NCBI RefSeq assembly: GCF_003012735.1
Contig: NZ_PXYI01000004.1
Location: forward strand, 434,001-498,000
Source: Allosphingosinicella deserti
GTDB lineage: Bacteria > Pseudomonadota > Alphaproteobacteria > Sphingomonadales > Sphingomonadaceae
DNA: 64,000 nt
Direction of reading: 5' to 3'
In this document: one piece after another, positions 53,830-63,082 of the stretch
Numbering within the stretch: position 1 is the first letter of the stretch
Layout of the letters: each line of letters opens with the position of its first letter
The notes under the pieces: model-generated
Told to the model about the DNA's origin: nothing
Seen by the model: the letters and a program-made list of their open reading frames with translations, nothing else
Database searches by the model: none
Translations under genes and position numbers: made by a program

Positions 53830-54744
53830 ATGAGCATCACACCGACCGTCAAGGCGATCCTGGCCAATTATGAGAGCGACAATCCCGGGGTGAAGACCAA
53901 CCTCGCCCGCATCCTGATGCAGGGCCGGCTCGGTGGCACCGGCAAGCTCATTATCCTCCCGGTCGATCAGGGCTTCGAACATGGCCCGGCGCGCAGCTTC
54001 TCGGTCAACCCTGACGCCTACGATCCCCATTATCATTATCAACTCGCGATCGATGCCGGCCTGTCGGCCTATGCGGCGCCGCTCGGCCCGCTCGAGGCCG
54101 GGGCCGCCACGTTTGCCGGCCAAATTCCGACCATCCTCAAGGTCAACAGCTCGAACAGCTGGGCGACCTCGATCGACCAGGCGGTGACCGGCACGGTCGA
54201 CGACGCGCTGCGGCTCGGCTGCGCTGCGATCGGCTTCACCATTTATCCCGGCTCCGACAACATCTTCGAGATGATGGAAGAGATCCGCGAGATGTCGGCG
54301 GAGGCCAAGGCGGTCGGCATCGCCACCGTGATCTGGTCCTACCCACGCGGCGGCAATCTGTCGAAGGACGGCGAACTCGCGCTCGATGTCGGTGCCTATG
54401 CGGCGCACATGGCGACGCTGCTCGGCGCGCACATCATCAAGGTCAAACTGCCGAGCGCCAATATCGAGCAGAAGGAAGCCAAGGCGATGTACGAGGGCAG
54501 CGACTGGTCGGCTCAGGCCGATCGCGTCCGCCACGTCGTCCAGAGCTGCTTTGCCGGCCGCCGCATCGTCGTCTTCTCGGGCGGCGCCGCCAAGGGGGCC
54601 GACGCGGTGTACCAGGACGCCCGCGACATTCGTGACGGCGGCGGCAACGGCTCGATCATCGGCCGCAACACCTTCCAGCGCCCGCGTGACGAAGCGCTGG
54701 CGATGCTCGACAAGCTGGTGGGGATCTACAAGGGCGAGGATTGA
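53830..54744 (+). CDS. Fructose-bisphosphate aldolase, archaeal-type class I (DhnA family)
   Basis: A 304-residue Schiff-base aldolase of the DhnA/FbaB type, which resembles archaeal class I enzymes. Visible motifs are KLIILPVDQGFEHGPARSFSVNPDAYDPHYHYQLAIDAGLSAYAAPLG, the barrel strand ATVIWSYPRGGNLS, IIKVKLPSANIEQK with the probable Schiff-base Lys, and VVFSGGAAKGADAVYQDARDIRDGGGNGSIIGRNTFQRP, the phosphate-binding end. It cleaves fructose-1,6-bisphosphate. It ends the run with pgk; a dispersed palindrome follows. Confidence 0.93.
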   Translation: MSITPTVKAILANYESDNPGVKTNLARILMQGRLGGTGKLIILPVDQGFEHGPARSFSVNPDAYDPHYHYQLAIDAGLSAYAAPLGPLEAGAATFAGQIPTILKVNSSNSWATSIDQAVTGTVDDALRLGCAAIGFTIYPGSDNIFEMMEEIREMSAEAKAVGIATVIWSYPRGGNLSKDGELALDVGAYAAHMATLLGAHIIKVKLPSANIEQKEAKAMYEGSDWSAQADRVRHVVQSCFAGRRIVVFSGGAAKGADAVYQDARDIRDGGGNGSIIGRNTFQRPRDEALAMLDKLVGIYKGED

Positions 54745-54763
54745 GTCGGGGCAGGGCCTAAAT

Positions 54764-54867
54764 CCGTCATCCCAGCGGAAGTTGGGATCTCGATGCGGAG
54801 AGGCGCGGGCCTGCACACGCTTCTCGCATACTCTCCCTAAGATCCCAGCTTTCGCTGGGATGACGCG
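54764..54867. repeat. Second copy of the dispersed palindrome
   Basis: Left half CCGTCATCCCAGCGG-AAGTTGGGATCTC (54764-54791) and right half AAGATCCCAGCTTTCGCTGGGATGACGCGG (54839-54868) are inverted copies of the family at 31547-31643. Here it lies downstream of fba and directly upstream of a methyltransferase gene. It could act as terminator or stabiliser for the glycolytic transcript. Confidence 0.75.
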
Positions 54868-54883
54868 GTAGGTACGCGATCCG

Positions 54884-55519
54884 GTGTTCACCCGCCTCCT
54901 TGCACGGCAATTCGCCCGGCCCTCCGGTCTGCTCGGTCGGCTGTGGATCGCGCCGTGGCTCGATCGTATCAGCCGCGCGATGAACGCACTCGCCCTGGAT
55001 CAGCTCGCGGTCCAGCCTGGGGACCGCATCCTCGAAATCGGGTTCGGCGGCGGGGCTCTGCTCCGCGGAATCCTCGCCGGTACTGATGCGGAGGTGTACG
55101 CGGCCGACATCTCCACCGTTGCCGTGGGCCGGGCTCGCCGACGATTCCGGCGGGATCTGCACCGGTTGCGCCTCTTCGAAGCGTCCGCCGAGCAGATCCC
55201 GCTCGCCGACGCTGCCGTGGACAAGGCGGTGAGCGTCAACAGCCTCTATTTCTGGCCCGATCTGGACGGGGGGCTTAGCGAGCTCGCGCGGGCGATTCGG
55301 TCAGGCGGGACGCTCATCCTCTGCTTCGAGCCGCCGGAGGAGCTGCGCAAATGGCCGGGGCACGTCCATGGCTTTCGCGCCTATTCGGCCGACGACCTCG
55401 TCGCCCGCGCCGGCCGTGCCGGGTTCGATTCCATAAGGCTCGTCCCGGGAACCGGCCGCAAGCCCGATGTCTTTCTCTGCTTGAGCCTGAGGCGCCGCGC
55501 TGACACAGAGTGCGCATGA
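54884..55519 (+). CDS. SAM-dependent methyltransferase (class I, Methyltransf_11-like)
   Basis: A 211-residue methyltransferase. After an N-terminal helical part (LDRISRAMNALALDQL) the SAM motif I is ILEIGFGGGALLRGIL, followed by VYAADISTVAVGRAR, EASAEQIPLADAAVDKAVSVNSLYFWPD (motif II-III) and LARAIRSGGTLILCFEPP. It resembles small-molecule O- or C-methyltransferases. The start is a GTG at 54884. The stop overlaps the thiE ATG (ATGA), so the two are co-translated. Substrate unknown. Confidence 0.85.
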   Translation: MFTRLLARQFARPSGLLGRLWIAPWLDRISRAMNALALDQLAVQPGDRILEIGFGGGALLRGILAGTDAEVYAADISTVAVGRARRRFRRDLHRLRLFEASAEQIPLADAAVDKAVSVNSLYFWPDLDGGLSELARAIRSGGTLILCFEPPEELRKWPGHVHGFRAYSADDLVARAGRAGFDSIRLVPGTGRKPDVFLCLSLRRRADTECA

Positions 55520-56190
55520 TTGAAGACGAACTGGATCCCGGCTTCGCCGACCTCTTCGACCCGCAGGATCGTGCGCCCTGCGAGCTCTATCTGATCTCGC
55601 CGCTCGATGTCGGCGGCGATTTCGCTGATCGTTTGGCGGCAGCGCTCGACGCCGGCCCCGTTGCCGCGTTCCAGCTTCGCCTGAAGGGCCATGACGACCA
55701 TGCGATCGCCCGCGCGGCCGAGCCGCTGATGAAGATCTGCGCCGAGCGCGAGGTTGCCTTCATCGTCAACGACAGCGTAAGCCTGGCCAAGCGGCTGGGC
55801 GCGGACGGCGTCCACCTGGGACAGGGCGATGGCGATCCGCGCGAGGCGCGCGCGGTGCTCGGGCCCAATGCGCAGATCGGCGTGACATGTCACGACAGCC
55901 GCCATCTGGCGATGGAAGCGGGCGAGGCGGGCGCCGATTATATCGCCTTCGGCGCCTTCTTCCCGACCTCGACGAAGGAAACGTCCCACCGGCCCGAACC
56001 GTCGATCCTCTCCTGGTGGTCGCGATTGTTCGAGATGCCGTGCGTCGCGATCGGCGGGATCACTCCGGCCAATGCCAAGGTGCTGGTGGACGCCGGCGCT
56101 GATTTCGTGGCCGTGTGCAACGCCGTGTGGGGACACGAGCAGGGGCCGGCCGCAGCGATTACGGAATTCCAGGGGGTTCTCGGGCGCTGA
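55516..56190 (+). CDS. thiE: Thiamine phosphate synthase
   Basis: A 224-residue (beta/alpha)8 enzyme that joins HMP-PP and thiazole phosphate to thiamine phosphate. Landmarks are PVAAFQLRLKGHDDHAI, FIVNDSVSLAKRLGADGVHLGQGD (Mg/PPi binding), IGVTCHDS, GADYIAFGAFFPTSTKETS and CVAIGGITPANAKVLVDAGADFVAV. The ATG at 55516 overlaps the methyltransferase stop. No thiamine (TPP) riboswitch is seen upstream. A hairpin follows the stop. Confidence 0.9.
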   Translation: MIEDELDPGFADLFDPQDRAPCELYLISPLDVGGDFADRLAAALDAGPVAAFQLRLKGHDDHAIARAAEPLMKICAEREVAFIVNDSVSLAKRLGADGVHLGQGDGDPREARAVLGPNAQIGVTCHDSRHLAMEAGEAGADYIAFGAFFPTSTKETSHRPEPSILSWWSRLFEMPCVAIGGITPANAKVLVDAGADFVAVCNAVWGHEQGPAAAITEFQGVLGR

Positions 56191-56270
56191 CCTCGCGCCC
56201 GAAGTACCCGCTCCGTCCCGACCGAGTGGGTCTCGCCACCCCCTCCACCCCTCGCTCCGCGAGCGGTCCC

Positions 56271-56294
56271 CCTCCCCGAGCGAGCTCGGGGAGG
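56271..56294. terminator. Hairpin terminator between thiE and DUF72
   Basis: CCTCCCCGAG (56271-56280) and CTCGGGGAGG (56285-56294) form a perfect 10-base stem with loop CGAG between converging genes. A smaller CGCTC/GAGCG hairpin stands just left of it. Its sequence type, like the other CTCCCC/GGGGAG palindrome at 58323-58458, may be a dispersed repeat. Confidence 0.6.
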
Positions 56295-56300
56295 ATCTTG

Positions 56301-57038
56301 TCACCGCAATGCCTGGCCGACCATCGCGCGGAGGGTGAGGGCGTCGTGGATGGCGTGGGCGTCGATGTCGTTGTTGAAATAGCACCAGATGTCCCGGCCC
56401 TCGCGCGCCTCGGAGACGAGCCAGTCGGTCCAGGCGAGCAATCCTTCGTCGGAATAGCGGCCCCAATATTTCCCTTCGCCGCCGTGGAAGCGGACGTAGG
56501 CGATCGGTCCCGAGGCCCAGCGGGCCGTGGCCGAGCCGGGCATGTCGTGGCTGCAGAAGGCGATCCCGCGCGCATCGAGGAGCCCCAGCACTTCTTCGGT
56601 TAGCCAGCTCTTTTCGCGGAATTCGAAGACATGGGTGAGATCGGCCGGGAGCAGAGCGATGAATTCCTCCAGCCGCTGGCGATTATAGCTCCAGCGCGGC
56701 GGCAGCTGGTAGAGGACGGGTCCGAGCGTCGGCCCGAGGTTGCGGGCCCGGGTGATGAATTCCTCCACCGGCTCCGCGCAGTCCTTGAGCTTCTTCATAT
56801 GGGTAATGAAGCGCGGTGCCTTGACCGCATAGCGAAAGCGGACGGGGGCTTGATCGCGCCATTTGGTGAAGGTCTCGGGTTTGGGAAGGTGGTAGAAACT
56901 GGTGTTGAGCTCGACAGTGTCGAACGTGTCGGCGTAGAAATCGAACCAGAGCCGCTGGGCAAGCTTCGCCGGATAGAAACGCTCTCGCCAATGGCGGTAG
57001 ATCCAGCCCGAACAGCCGATGCGGATGGTTCCGGTCAT
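56301..57038 (-). CDS. DUF72 family protein
   Basis: A 245-residue protein. Hallmarks are IRIGCSGWIYRHWRERFYPAKL at the N-terminus, YADTFDTVELNTSFYHLPKPETFTKWRDQAP, FRYAVKAPRFITHMKKL, LGPVLYQLPPRWSYNRQRLEEFI and TARWASGPIAYVRFHGG. The family has a TIM barrel-like fold of unknown activity and was once linked to sugar isomerases. The ATG at 57038 is preferred to in-frame upstream starts. It is divergent from the M23 peptidase with only 52 bases between starts. Confidence 0.9.
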   Translation of the reverse strand: MTGTIRIGCSGWIYRHWRERFYPAKLAQRLWFDFYADTFDTVELNTSFYHLPKPETFTKWRDQAPVRFRYAVKAPRFITHMKKLKDCAEPVEEFITRARNLGPTLGPVLYQLPPRWSYNRQRLEEFIALLPADLTHVFEFREKSWLTEEVLGLLDARGIAFCSHDMPGSATARWASGPIAYVRFHGGEGKYWGRYSDEGLLAWTDWLVSEAREGRDIWCYFNNDIDAHAIHDALTLRAMVGQALR

Positions 57039-57090
57039 GGGCCTCGAAACGGAACGGCGGCGAAATCGTTTCCTGCCGAAAGGAGACTTC

Positions 57091-57714
57091 ATGCGCCGCT
57101 TCGGATTGATTGCCGTCATCGTCGTCACCGCGCTGATCAGCTGCGCGCTCACCAGCGCGTTCTGGATGGTCGCGTTCAACCGGGGTCCGGTGCCGGAAGG
57201 AGCCTCGGTCGCTGCTCCGGCCGCCCCGCCGGACGGGACACCCAGAGCGGACTTGGTCAAGGGACCGACCGGGCTCGCTATTCCCGTTGCCGGGATTCAG
57301 GGCAGCGAACTTTCCGACACCTACACCCAGTCGCGGGCCGGTGGCGCCCGGGTCCACAATGCCATCGACATCATGGCAAGCGCCGGCACCCCCGTTGTTG
57401 CAGCGGCGCCGGGCACGGTGGAGAAACTGTTCTTCAGCGCTGGCGGCGGGGGCATCACCGCCTACGTTCGGTCGCCCGACAAGGCCTGGACCTATTATTA
57501 TGCGCACCTGCAGGCTTATGCGCCCGGGCTGCGCGAGGGACAGGTGGTGAAGCAGGGCGATGCAATCGGCACGGTCGGCGCGACCGGCAACGCCAATCCG
57601 GCCGGACCGCATCTCCATTTCGCGATCAACAGGATGGCGGAAGGAGAGGATTGGCACGAGGGCACACCGATCAATCCCTACCCGCTGCTTGCGGGAAACG
57701 GGCCTCGACGCTAA
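57091..57714 (+). CDS. M23-family (LytM) metallopeptidase, membrane-anchored
   Basis: A 207-residue protein. The N-terminal helix (LIAVIVVTALISCALTSAFWMVAF) is an uncleaved anchor or signal. A Pro/Ala linker follows, then the M23 domain: HNAIDIMASAGTPVVAAAPGTVEKLFF with HxxxD as the first motif, YYYAHLQAYAPGL, KQGDAIGTVGATGNANPAGPHLHFAIN with the HxH second motif. Both zinc motifs are present, so it is likely an active peptidoglycan endopeptidase in the periplasm. The ATG at 57091 has AGGAGAC upstream. Confidence 0.9.
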   Translation: MRRFGLIAVIVVTALISCALTSAFWMVAFNRGPVPEGASVAAPAAPPDGTPRADLVKGPTGLAIPVAGIQGSELSDTYTQSRAGGARVHNAIDIMASAGTPVVAAAPGTVEKLFFSAGGGGITAYVRSPDKAWTYYYAHLQAYAPGLREGQVVKQGDAIGTVGATGNANPAGPHLHFAINRMAEGEDWHEGTPINPYPLLAGNGPRR

Positions 57715-57750
57715 AGCCGCCGCGGCTCTTTTCCAACTTGTGAGACACCC

Positions 57751-58314
57751 ATGAAGATCAGCGGCGTGGACATTCGTCCCGGCAACATCATCGAATATGA
57801 AGGCGGCATCTGGCGCGCTGTGAAGATCCAGCACACTCAGCCCGGCAAGGGCGGCGCCTACATGCAGGTCGAGATGAAGAACCTCATCGACGGCCGCAAG
57901 AACAACGTCCGCTTCCGTTCGGCCGAGACCGTGGAGCGGATCCGCCTCGACACCAAGGATTTCCAGTTCCTGTTCCGCGACGGCGACATGCTGACCTTCA
58001 TGGACAAGGAAACCTACGAGCAGATCACCTTGCCGACCGACCTGCTCGGCGATGCCGCCGCCTTCCTGCAGGACGGCATGGATGTCGTCATGGAGCTGTA
58101 TGACGAGCGCCCGATCAGCGTGCAGCTTCCCGACACCATAGAGGCGATGATCGTCGAGGCCGACGCCGTGGTGAAGGGCCAGACCGCTTCTTCCTCCTAC
58201 AAGCCGGCGATCCTCGACAATGGCGTGCGTGTGATGGTGCCGCCGCATATCGGCAGCGGCACCCGCATCGTCGTCGACGTCTACGAGCAGACCTACGTGC
58301 GTCGCGCGGACTGA
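57751..58314 (+). CDS. efp: Elongation factor P
   Basis: A 187-residue translation factor that rescues ribosomes stalled on polyproline. Domain I starts [44 protein letters not shown] with the loop Lys33 (PGKGG) that is often modified. [14 protein letters not shown], the OB domains with [13 protein letters not shown], and ANVPPHI-like [26 protein letters not shown] complete it. No earP- or epmA-type modifier gene is nearby. The repeat region follows. Confidence 0.97.
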   Translation: MKISGVDIRPGNIIEYEGGIWRAVKIQHTQPGKGGAYMQVEMKNLIDGRKNNVRFRSAETVERIRLDTKDFQFLFRDGDMLTFMDKETYEQITLPTDLLGDAAAFLQDGMDVVMELYDERPISVQLPDTIEAMIVEADAVVKGQTASSSYKPAILDNGVRVMVPPHIGSGTRIVVDVYEQTYVRRAD

Positions 58315-58322
58315 GGTTCCGT

Positions 58323-58458
58323 CCTCTCCCCTTCAGGGGAGAGGCAAGCGAGCGAAGCGAGCAAGGAGAGGGGAAGTCGGAGATCAGTGCGCGCTTTCGA
58401 AGGCTGGCGTTACCTCCCGAATCCTCCTCTCGCTACCCTCTCCCCTGACGGGGAGAGG
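58323..58458. repeat. Paired CCTCTCCCC/GGGGAGAGG palindromes
   Basis: Two identical 9-base-stem hairpins, CCTCTCCCC-TTCA-GGGGAGAGG (58323-58344) and CCTCTCCCC-TGAC-GGGGAGAGG (58437-58458), flank about 92 bases that include the inverted GCGAGCGAAGCGAGC and another GGAGAGGGGA. This is a compound dispersed element between efp and the cupin gene. The right hairpin ends 15 bases before the cupin start. Confidence 0.75.
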
Positions 58459-58473
58459 AAATTGGAGCACTCC

Positions 58474-58791
58474 ATGCCCCTGATCGTCGAAAAGCCTGCC
58501 GATTTCCACGCCGACCGGCCGTGGGGGGCCATGGATCTCGCCGAGATCGAGGGCGCGACGGCCCGGCTTCATTGGACCGACTCCGATTATCAGTGGCACG
58601 TCAACGACGGCACCGAAGTGTTCGCGGTGCTGTCGGGCGCGGTCATGATGCACTACAAGGTGGACGGCGCCGAAAAGGCGGTCCGCCTGGAACAAGGGGC
58701 GATCTTCGTCGCTCACATCGGCGAGGAGCATGTCGCGCGCCCGCAAGGGGAAGCGCGCATCCTCGTCATCGAGAAAAAAGGCAGTATCTGA
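58474..58791 (+). CDS. Cupin-domain protein
   Basis: A 105-residue small cupin. The barrel is visible as WHVNDGTEVFAVLSGAVMMHYKVDG (G-x-x-x-x-x-H-like motif 1 region: H.. E), the second motif block IFVAHIGEEHVARPQGEARILVIEKK. Only part of the canonical metal ligands is obvious, so binding is uncertain. The ATG at 58474 follows a GGAG ribosome site; the frame is open further upstream into the repeat. A suhB-type gene follows one base after the stop. Confidence 0.8.
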   Translation: MPLIVEKPADFHADRPWGAMDLAEIEGATARLHWTDSDYQWHVNDGTEVFAVLSGAVMMHYKVDGAEKAVRLEQGAIFVAHIGEEHVARPQGEARILVIEKKGSI

Positions 58792-58792
58792 A

Positions 58793-59611
58793 ATGGTTTC
58801 CCACTCCGGCCTCATCACCGTCATGCAGCGCGCTGCCCGCAAGGCCGCGCCGCGGCTGCGGCGCGATTTCGGGGAGGTCGAGCAGCTCCAGGTCAGCCGC
58901 AAGGGACCGGCCGACTTCGTCTCCATGGCCGACAAGAATGCCGAGCAGACGATCGTCGACGAACTTCGCCATGCCCGCCCCGACTGGGGCCTGATGCTGG
59001 AGGAGGGCGGTACGGTCGAGGGCGACCCCGACAAGCCGCGTTTCATCGTCGACCCGATCGACGGCACCACCAACTTCCTCCACGGAATCCCGCATTTCGC
59101 GATCTCGATCGCTGTCGAAGATCCACGTGGGGCCGGTGGCAAGCCCGAAATCACCCAGGCGCTCGTCTATCAACCGCTGACCGACGAGAGTTTCTGGGCC
59201 GAAAAGGGCAGAGGCACCTGGCTCAATGAGCGCCGCCTGCGAGTCTCGTCGCGCCGCGACCTTGCCGACTCGCTGATAGCGACCGGCATTCCGTTCTTCG
59301 GCCACGGTCAGCTGCCGCGGTTCCAGCGCGTTCTCGAGGCGGTTGCACCGAACGTCGCCGGGATTCGCCGCAACGGATCGGCCGCGCTCGACCTCGCCTG
59401 GGTCGCCGCCGGACGGTTCGACGGCTTCTGGGAAGAGGATCTTCAATATTGGGATCTCGCCGCCGGAATCCTGCTGGTCCGAGAGGCCGGCGGCTTCGTC
59501 ACCGATTTCCGCGGCAGCGATGCGGGGATCGCCAAGGGGCAGGTGCTGGCCGCCAACGACCAGCTTCATTCCAAGCTGCACCGGCTGGTCGCCGGCGCGC
59601 TCCGCGCCTGA
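58793..59611 (+). CDS. suhB: Inositol monophosphatase family protein
   Basis: A 272-residue phosphatase of the FIG superfamily. The metal/catalytic motifs are EEGG (near residue 67), DPIDGTTNFLHG (near 86) and WEEDLQYWDLAAGILLVREAGG (near 220). Inositol-1-phosphatase and related monophosphatases or NADP phosphatase belong here; SuhB also assists rRNA transcription in enterobacteria. The SuhB-like length and sequence make that the nearest name, but the function is open. It starts one base after the cupin stop, so both are probably in one transcript. Confidence 0.86.
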   Translation: MVSHSGLITVMQRAARKAAPRLRRDFGEVEQLQVSRKGPADFVSMADKNAEQTIVDELRHARPDWGLMLEEGGTVEGDPDKPRFIVDPIDGTTNFLHGIPHFAISIAVEDPRGAGGKPEITQALVYQPLTDESFWAEKGRGTWLNERRLRVSSRRDLADSLIATGIPFFGHGQLPRFQRVLEAVAPNVAGIRRNGSAALDLAWVAAGRFDGFWEEDLQYWDLAAGILLVREAGGFVTDFRGSDAGIAKGQVLAANDQLHSKLHRLVAGALRA

Positions 59612-59631
59612 TCCCTGCCGGAGCCGCGCTT

Positions 59632-59652
59632 GGGCGCCCATTCGGGGCGCCC
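59632..59652. terminator. Terminator hairpin between suhB and YbjN-like gene
   Basis: GGGCGCCC (59632-59639) and GGGCGCCC (59645-59652) are self-complementary arms with the five-base loop ATTCG between two converging genes. The right side is followed by GGGTTCATT; no long T-run exists. It probably serves both transcripts. Confidence 0.55.
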
Positions 59653-59656
59653 GGGT

Positions 59657-60130
59657 TCATTCGGTATAGCCGATATGCTCCTCGAACTGGTCGAGCACGC
59701 TGGTCCAGTATTCGAGGTTATCGGTGAACAGCGCCTTCGACATGCCGCCGTCATCGAGATCGACGTCCATCTGGATGATCGGATCGCCCTCTCCATCGAG
59801 GTAGGCGCGGCCGAAACGCTGTGACTTGTTCCAGGCGTTGATCTTGTCGAGCGACAGCGTCTCGTCGAGATCGTAGCTCGAGTGGAACTGAACGGTCGCG
59901 CAATCCTTGTGGTTGGTGCAATTGTAGAAAAGGATCTTGAAGGTGCTGCCGTCATGCTTGCTGGTGATGATCGGATCGCCGGCGCCGTCGCTGCCGAGTT
60001 CCGCCGGATAATCCAGCCCGGTGAGGATGCTCACGATGCTGCCGGGATCGCGTGCCTGGACCATCTGGGCGGCGGCCGGCACGGCGCTTGACGTGATCAC
60101 GAGCAGCAGCGCCAGAAGCTTGGTTTTCAT
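59657..60130 (-). CDS. YbjN-domain exported protein
   Basis: A 157-residue secreted protein. The signal MKTKLLALLLVITSSAVPAAA is followed by a YbjN-like domain: SIVSILTGLDYPAELGSD, FKILFYNCTNHKDCATVQFHSSYDLDETLSLDKINAWNKSQRFGRAYLDGEGDPIIQMDVDLD. Such domains sense or bind protein partners, and the family resembles type III secretion chaperones in fold, but this copy is exported and of unknown role. The start at 60130 is the ATG of the signal. It is divergent from the nuo operon. Confidence 0.78.
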   Translation of the reverse strand: MKTKLLALLLVITSSAVPAAAQMVQARDPGSIVSILTGLDYPAELGSDGAGDPIITSKHDGSTFKILFYNCTNHKDCATVQFHSSYDLDETLSLDKINAWNKSQRFGRAYLDGEGDPIIQMDVDLDDGGMSKALFTDNLEYWTSVLDQFEEHIGYTE

Positions 60131-60202
60131 TGCGATTTTCCCCCAATTCGAAGCCGCAAGGCTGTTCGTCCTGTGAGAAGCTGTCAATGGGGGTGAAGAG
60201 TG

Positions 60203-60231
60203 TTGCGGTGCTCCGATCCCTGTCCTAGAAG
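60203..60231 (+). promoter_or_regulatory. Candidate promoter of the nuo operon
   Basis: TTGCGG (60203-60208) and TAGAAG (60226-60231) are 17 bases apart and lie about 32 bases before the nuoA ATG. The match is moderate. It stands in the 132-base divergent space with the YbjN-like gene. Confidence 0.4.
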
Positions 60232-60262
60232 CCGCCGCAACCTAGCCCCCTGGAGAGTCTCG

Positions 60263-60640
60263 ATGGCGTCCACCGCCGCCGAATATCTGCCCATCCTACT
60301 GTTCCTTGCCGTCGCACTGGCGTTGTCGCTCAGCTTTGTCGTCCTTCCGATGATGGTTTCGAAGCTGACCGGTTCCGCCAATCCGTATCCGGACAAGCTT
60401 GCCGAATACGAATGCGGATTTCCGGCGTTCGAGGACAGCCGTGCGCAGTTTGACGTTCGCTTCTACCTGGTCGCGATCCTGTTCATCATCTTCGATCTCG
60501 AAGCCGCCTTCCTGTTTCCCTGGGCGGTGTCGCTCGGCTCGATCGGCATTGCCGGCTGGGCCGCGATGATGATTTTCCTCGTCGAGCTCACCCTCGGCTT
60601 CATTTATGCCTGGAAGAAGGGAGCGCTCGAATGGGAGTGA
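60263..60640 (+). CDS. nuoA: NADH-quinone oxidoreductase subunit A
   Basis: A 125-residue membrane subunit of complex I with three helices ([61 protein letters not shown]). The conserved loop [28 protein letters not shown] is present. It belongs to the hydrophobic arm next to the quinone site. The gene overlaps nuoB by 10 bases. The ATG at 60263 ([10 protein letters not shown]) is the standard start. Confidence 0.96.
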   Translation: MASTAAEYLPILLFLAVALALSLSFVVLPMMVSKLTGSANPYPDKLAEYECGFPAFEDSRAQFDVRFYLVAILFIIFDLEAAFLFPWAVSLGSIGIAGWAAMMIFLVELTLGFIYAWKKGALEWE

Positions 60641-61185
60641 TCCTCGACCCGCGCCACGAGAACGCCCGTCCGGCCGATCTCCAGCAGCCGGACCCGAAGT
60701 TCTTCACCGAGCTCCAGTCGGAAGTCACCGACAAGGGCTTTCTCGTCACCTCGACCGAGGATCTGTTCCAATGGGCCCGTACCGGCTCCTTGTGGTGGAT
60801 GACGTTCGGGCTCGCCTGCTGCGCCGTGGAGATGATCCACGCCAACATGCCGCGCTACGATCTCGAGCGGTTCGGCGTGGCGCCGCGCGCGTCTCCGCGC
60901 CAGTCGGACGTGATGATCGTCGCCGGCACGCTCTGCAACAAGATGGCGCCGGCACTACGCCGGGTCTACGACCAGATGTCGGAGCCGCGCTACGTGATCT
61001 CGATGGGCAGCTGCGCCAATGGCGGCGGCTATTATCATTATAGCTATTCAGTGGTCCGCGGCTGCGATCGCATCGTGCCGGTCGACATCTATGTGCCGGG
61101 TTGCCCGCCGACGGCGGAAGCCCTTTTGTACGGCGTGATGCAGCTGCAGCGGAAGATCCGCCGCGTCGGCACGATCGAGCGTTGA
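60631..61185 (+). CDS. nuoB: NADH-quinone oxidoreductase subunit B
   Basis: A 184-residue subunit that carries the terminal [4Fe-4S] cluster N2. The ligands are in [20 protein letters not shown] and [13 protein letters not shown]. It passes electrons to quinone at the interface of the two arms. The N-terminal extension [22 protein letters not shown] is typical of alphaproteobacterial copies. The start overlaps nuoA, the stop is five bases before nuoC. Confidence 0.97.
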   Translation: MGVILDPRHENARPADLQQPDPKFFTELQSEVTDKGFLVTSTEDLFQWARTGSLWWMTFGLACCAVEMIHANMPRYDLERFGVAPRASPRQSDVMIVAGTLCNKMAPALRRVYDQMSEPRYVISMGSCANGGGYYHYSYSVVRGCDRIVPVDIYVPGCPPTAEALLYGVMQLQRKIRRVGTIER

Positions 61186-61190
61186 TCGGC

Positions 61191-61850
61191 ATGAACAATT
61201 CCGCTCCCCGCATCGCGCCGCGCGACGGCATTATCGAAGAGGTGACCGCCGCGCTCGGCGACATCCTCATCGAAGCCAAGGATGCCGTCCAGGAAGTGTC
61301 GCTCACGGTCGCCCGTGAGAGCATCGTCGAAGTCTGCACGATGCTTCGCGATCGCTTCGGCTATCAGCAGCTGATGGAAATCGCCGGCGCGGACTATCCG
61401 AGCCGCGAAGAGCGGTTCGAGGTCGTCTATCACCTGCTTTCGGTCACGAAGAACCACCGCATTCGGGTTCGCGTCACCACCGACGAGGACAAGGCGGTTC
61501 CTTCCGTGACCGGAATATGGCCGGTCGCAGGCTGGCTCGAGCGCGAAGTGTTCGACATGTACGGCGTAATTTTCGAGGGCAATAACGACCTTCGCCGGAT
61601 CCTCACCGATTACGGCTTCCGCGGCCACCCGTTCCGCAAGGACTTCCCGCTCTCGGGCTATGTCGAGCTGCGCTATTCCGAAGAGCAGAAAAGGGTCGTC
61701 TACGAGCCGGTCCGCCTGCCGCAGGATTTCCGCGCATTCGACTTCCTCAGCCCGTGGGAAGGTGCGGCCTACATCCTCCCGGGTGACGAGAAGGCGCAGG
61801 AAGCACCGGGTGCGCCAACCCCGCTCAAGGCGGACGAGATCAAGAAATGA
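61191..61850 (+). CDS. nuoC: NADH-quinone oxidoreductase subunit C
   Basis: A 219-residue subunit of the peripheral arm. The 30 kDa family motif [46 protein letters not shown] is complete. The N-terminal half ([33 protein letters not shown]) also matches. The C-terminal tail is longer than usual, ending [13 protein letters not shown]. It is separate from nuoD, with an ATGA overlap. Confidence 0.96.
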   Translation: MNNSAPRIAPRDGIIEEVTAALGDILIEAKDAVQEVSLTVARESIVEVCTMLRDRFGYQQLMEIAGADYPSREERFEVVYHLLSVTKNHRIRVRVTTDEDKAVPSVTGIWPVAGWLEREVFDMYGVIFEGNNDLRRILTDYGFRGHPFRKDFPLSGYVELRYSEEQKRVVYEPVRLPQDFRAFDFLSPWEGAAYILPGDEKAQEAPGAPTPLKADEIKK

Positions 61851-63082
61851 CCATCGCCTCCCCAGAGATGTCGCACGCGCAGGAGATCGCCCGTTCCGGC
61901 GCGACCGAGAGCAAGATCGCGAATTACACGATCAATTTCGGCCCGCAGCATCCAGCCGCGCACGGCGTGCTGCGGCTGGTGCTGGAGCTCGACGGCGAAA
62001 TTGTCGAGCGCGTCGATCCGCACGTCGGCCTGCTTCACCGCGGCACCGAGAAGTTCTGCGAGAACAAGACCTACATCCAGTCGATCCCGTATATGGACCG
62101 GCTCGACTACGTGTCGCCTATGTGCATGGAGCACAGCTATGTTCTCGCGATCGAGAAGCTGCTCGGCATCGAAGTGCCGCTGCGCGCGCAATATCTGCGC
62201 ACCTTCTTCGCCGAGCTGACCCGCGTCTCGAACCACCTGCTCAACATCGGCAGCCACGTGATGGACGTCGGCGCGATGACTCCGAACCTGTGGTTGTTCG
62301 AGCCGCGCGAAGACATCATGAACTTCTACGAGCGGGTGTCCGGCGCCCGGATGCACGCCAATTATTTTCGGCCCGGCGGTGTCCACCAGGATGTTCCGGC
62401 CGGCTTTCTGGAAGAGGTCAATGTCTGGCTCGACAAGGGCCTGCTGCCGATCTTCGAGGACGCGATCAGCCTGGTCGCCGACAACCGCATCTTCAAGCAG
62501 CGCAACGTCGACATCTCGATCGTCTCGAAGGAAGATGCGCTCGCCTGGGGCTTCTCCGGCCCGATGATCCGCGCCGCGGGTATCCCGTGGGACCTGCGCA
62601 AGTCGCAGCCCTACGATGCCTATGACCGGGTCGAGTTCGACATCCCGGTCGGCACCAAGGGCGATTGCTACGACCGGCTCATGGTCCGCGTCGAAGAGGT
62701 TCGCCAGTCGGTGCGGATCATGAAGCAGTGCATCCGCGACATGCCGGAAGGCCCGATCGCCTCGCTGGACCGCAAGGTCGTGCCGCCCAAGCGCGCCGAG
62801 ATGAAGCAGTCGATGGAATCGCTGATCCATCACTTCAAGCTCTATACCGAGGGCTTCCACGTTCCGGCCGGCGAAGTCTATGTGGCCACCGAAAGCCCCA
62901 AGGGCGAGTTCGGGATCTATCTCGTCTCGGACGGCACCAACAAGCCGTACCGGGTGAAGATCCGCCCGACCGGGTTCAGCCACCTCCAGGCCATGGATTT
63001 CATGAGCAAGGGACATATGCTCGCCGACGTAACCGCCATTCTCGGCTCGCTCGACATCGTCTTCGGGGAGATCGACCGCTGA
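61847..63082 (+). CDS. nuoD: NADH-quinone oxidoreductase subunit D
   Basis: A 411-residue 49 kDa subunit that forms part of the quinone pocket. Landmarks are [62 protein letters not shown], and the C-terminal [39 protein letters not shown] and DIVFGEIDR. Length and order are standard. It overlaps nuoC by four bases and nuoE by one (TGATG). Confidence 0.97.
   Translation: MTIASPEMSHAQEIARSGATESKIANYTINFGPQHPAAHGVLRLVLELDGEIVERVDPHVGLLHRGTEKFCENKTYIQSIPYMDRLDYVSPMCMEHSYVLAIEKLLGIEVPLRAQYLRTFFAELTRVSNHLLNIGSHVMDVGAMTPNLWLFEPREDIMNFYERVSGARMHANYFRPGGVHQDVPAGFLEEVNVWLDKGLLPIFEDAISLVADNRIFKQRNVDISIVSKEDALAWGFSGPMIRAAGIPWDLRKSQPYDAYDRVEFDIPVGTKGDCYDRLMVRVEEVRQSVRIMKQCIRDMPEGPIASLDRKVVPPKRAEMKQSMESLIHHFKLYTEGFHVPAGEVYVATESPKGEFGIYLVSDGTNKPYRVKIRPTGFSHLQAMDFMSKGHMLADVTAILGSLDIVFGEIDR

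Noticed and set aside
61769-63016. 415-codon minus-strand frame opposite nuoD
   Set aside because: Shadow of nuoD caused by GC-rich third positions; no family match visible.
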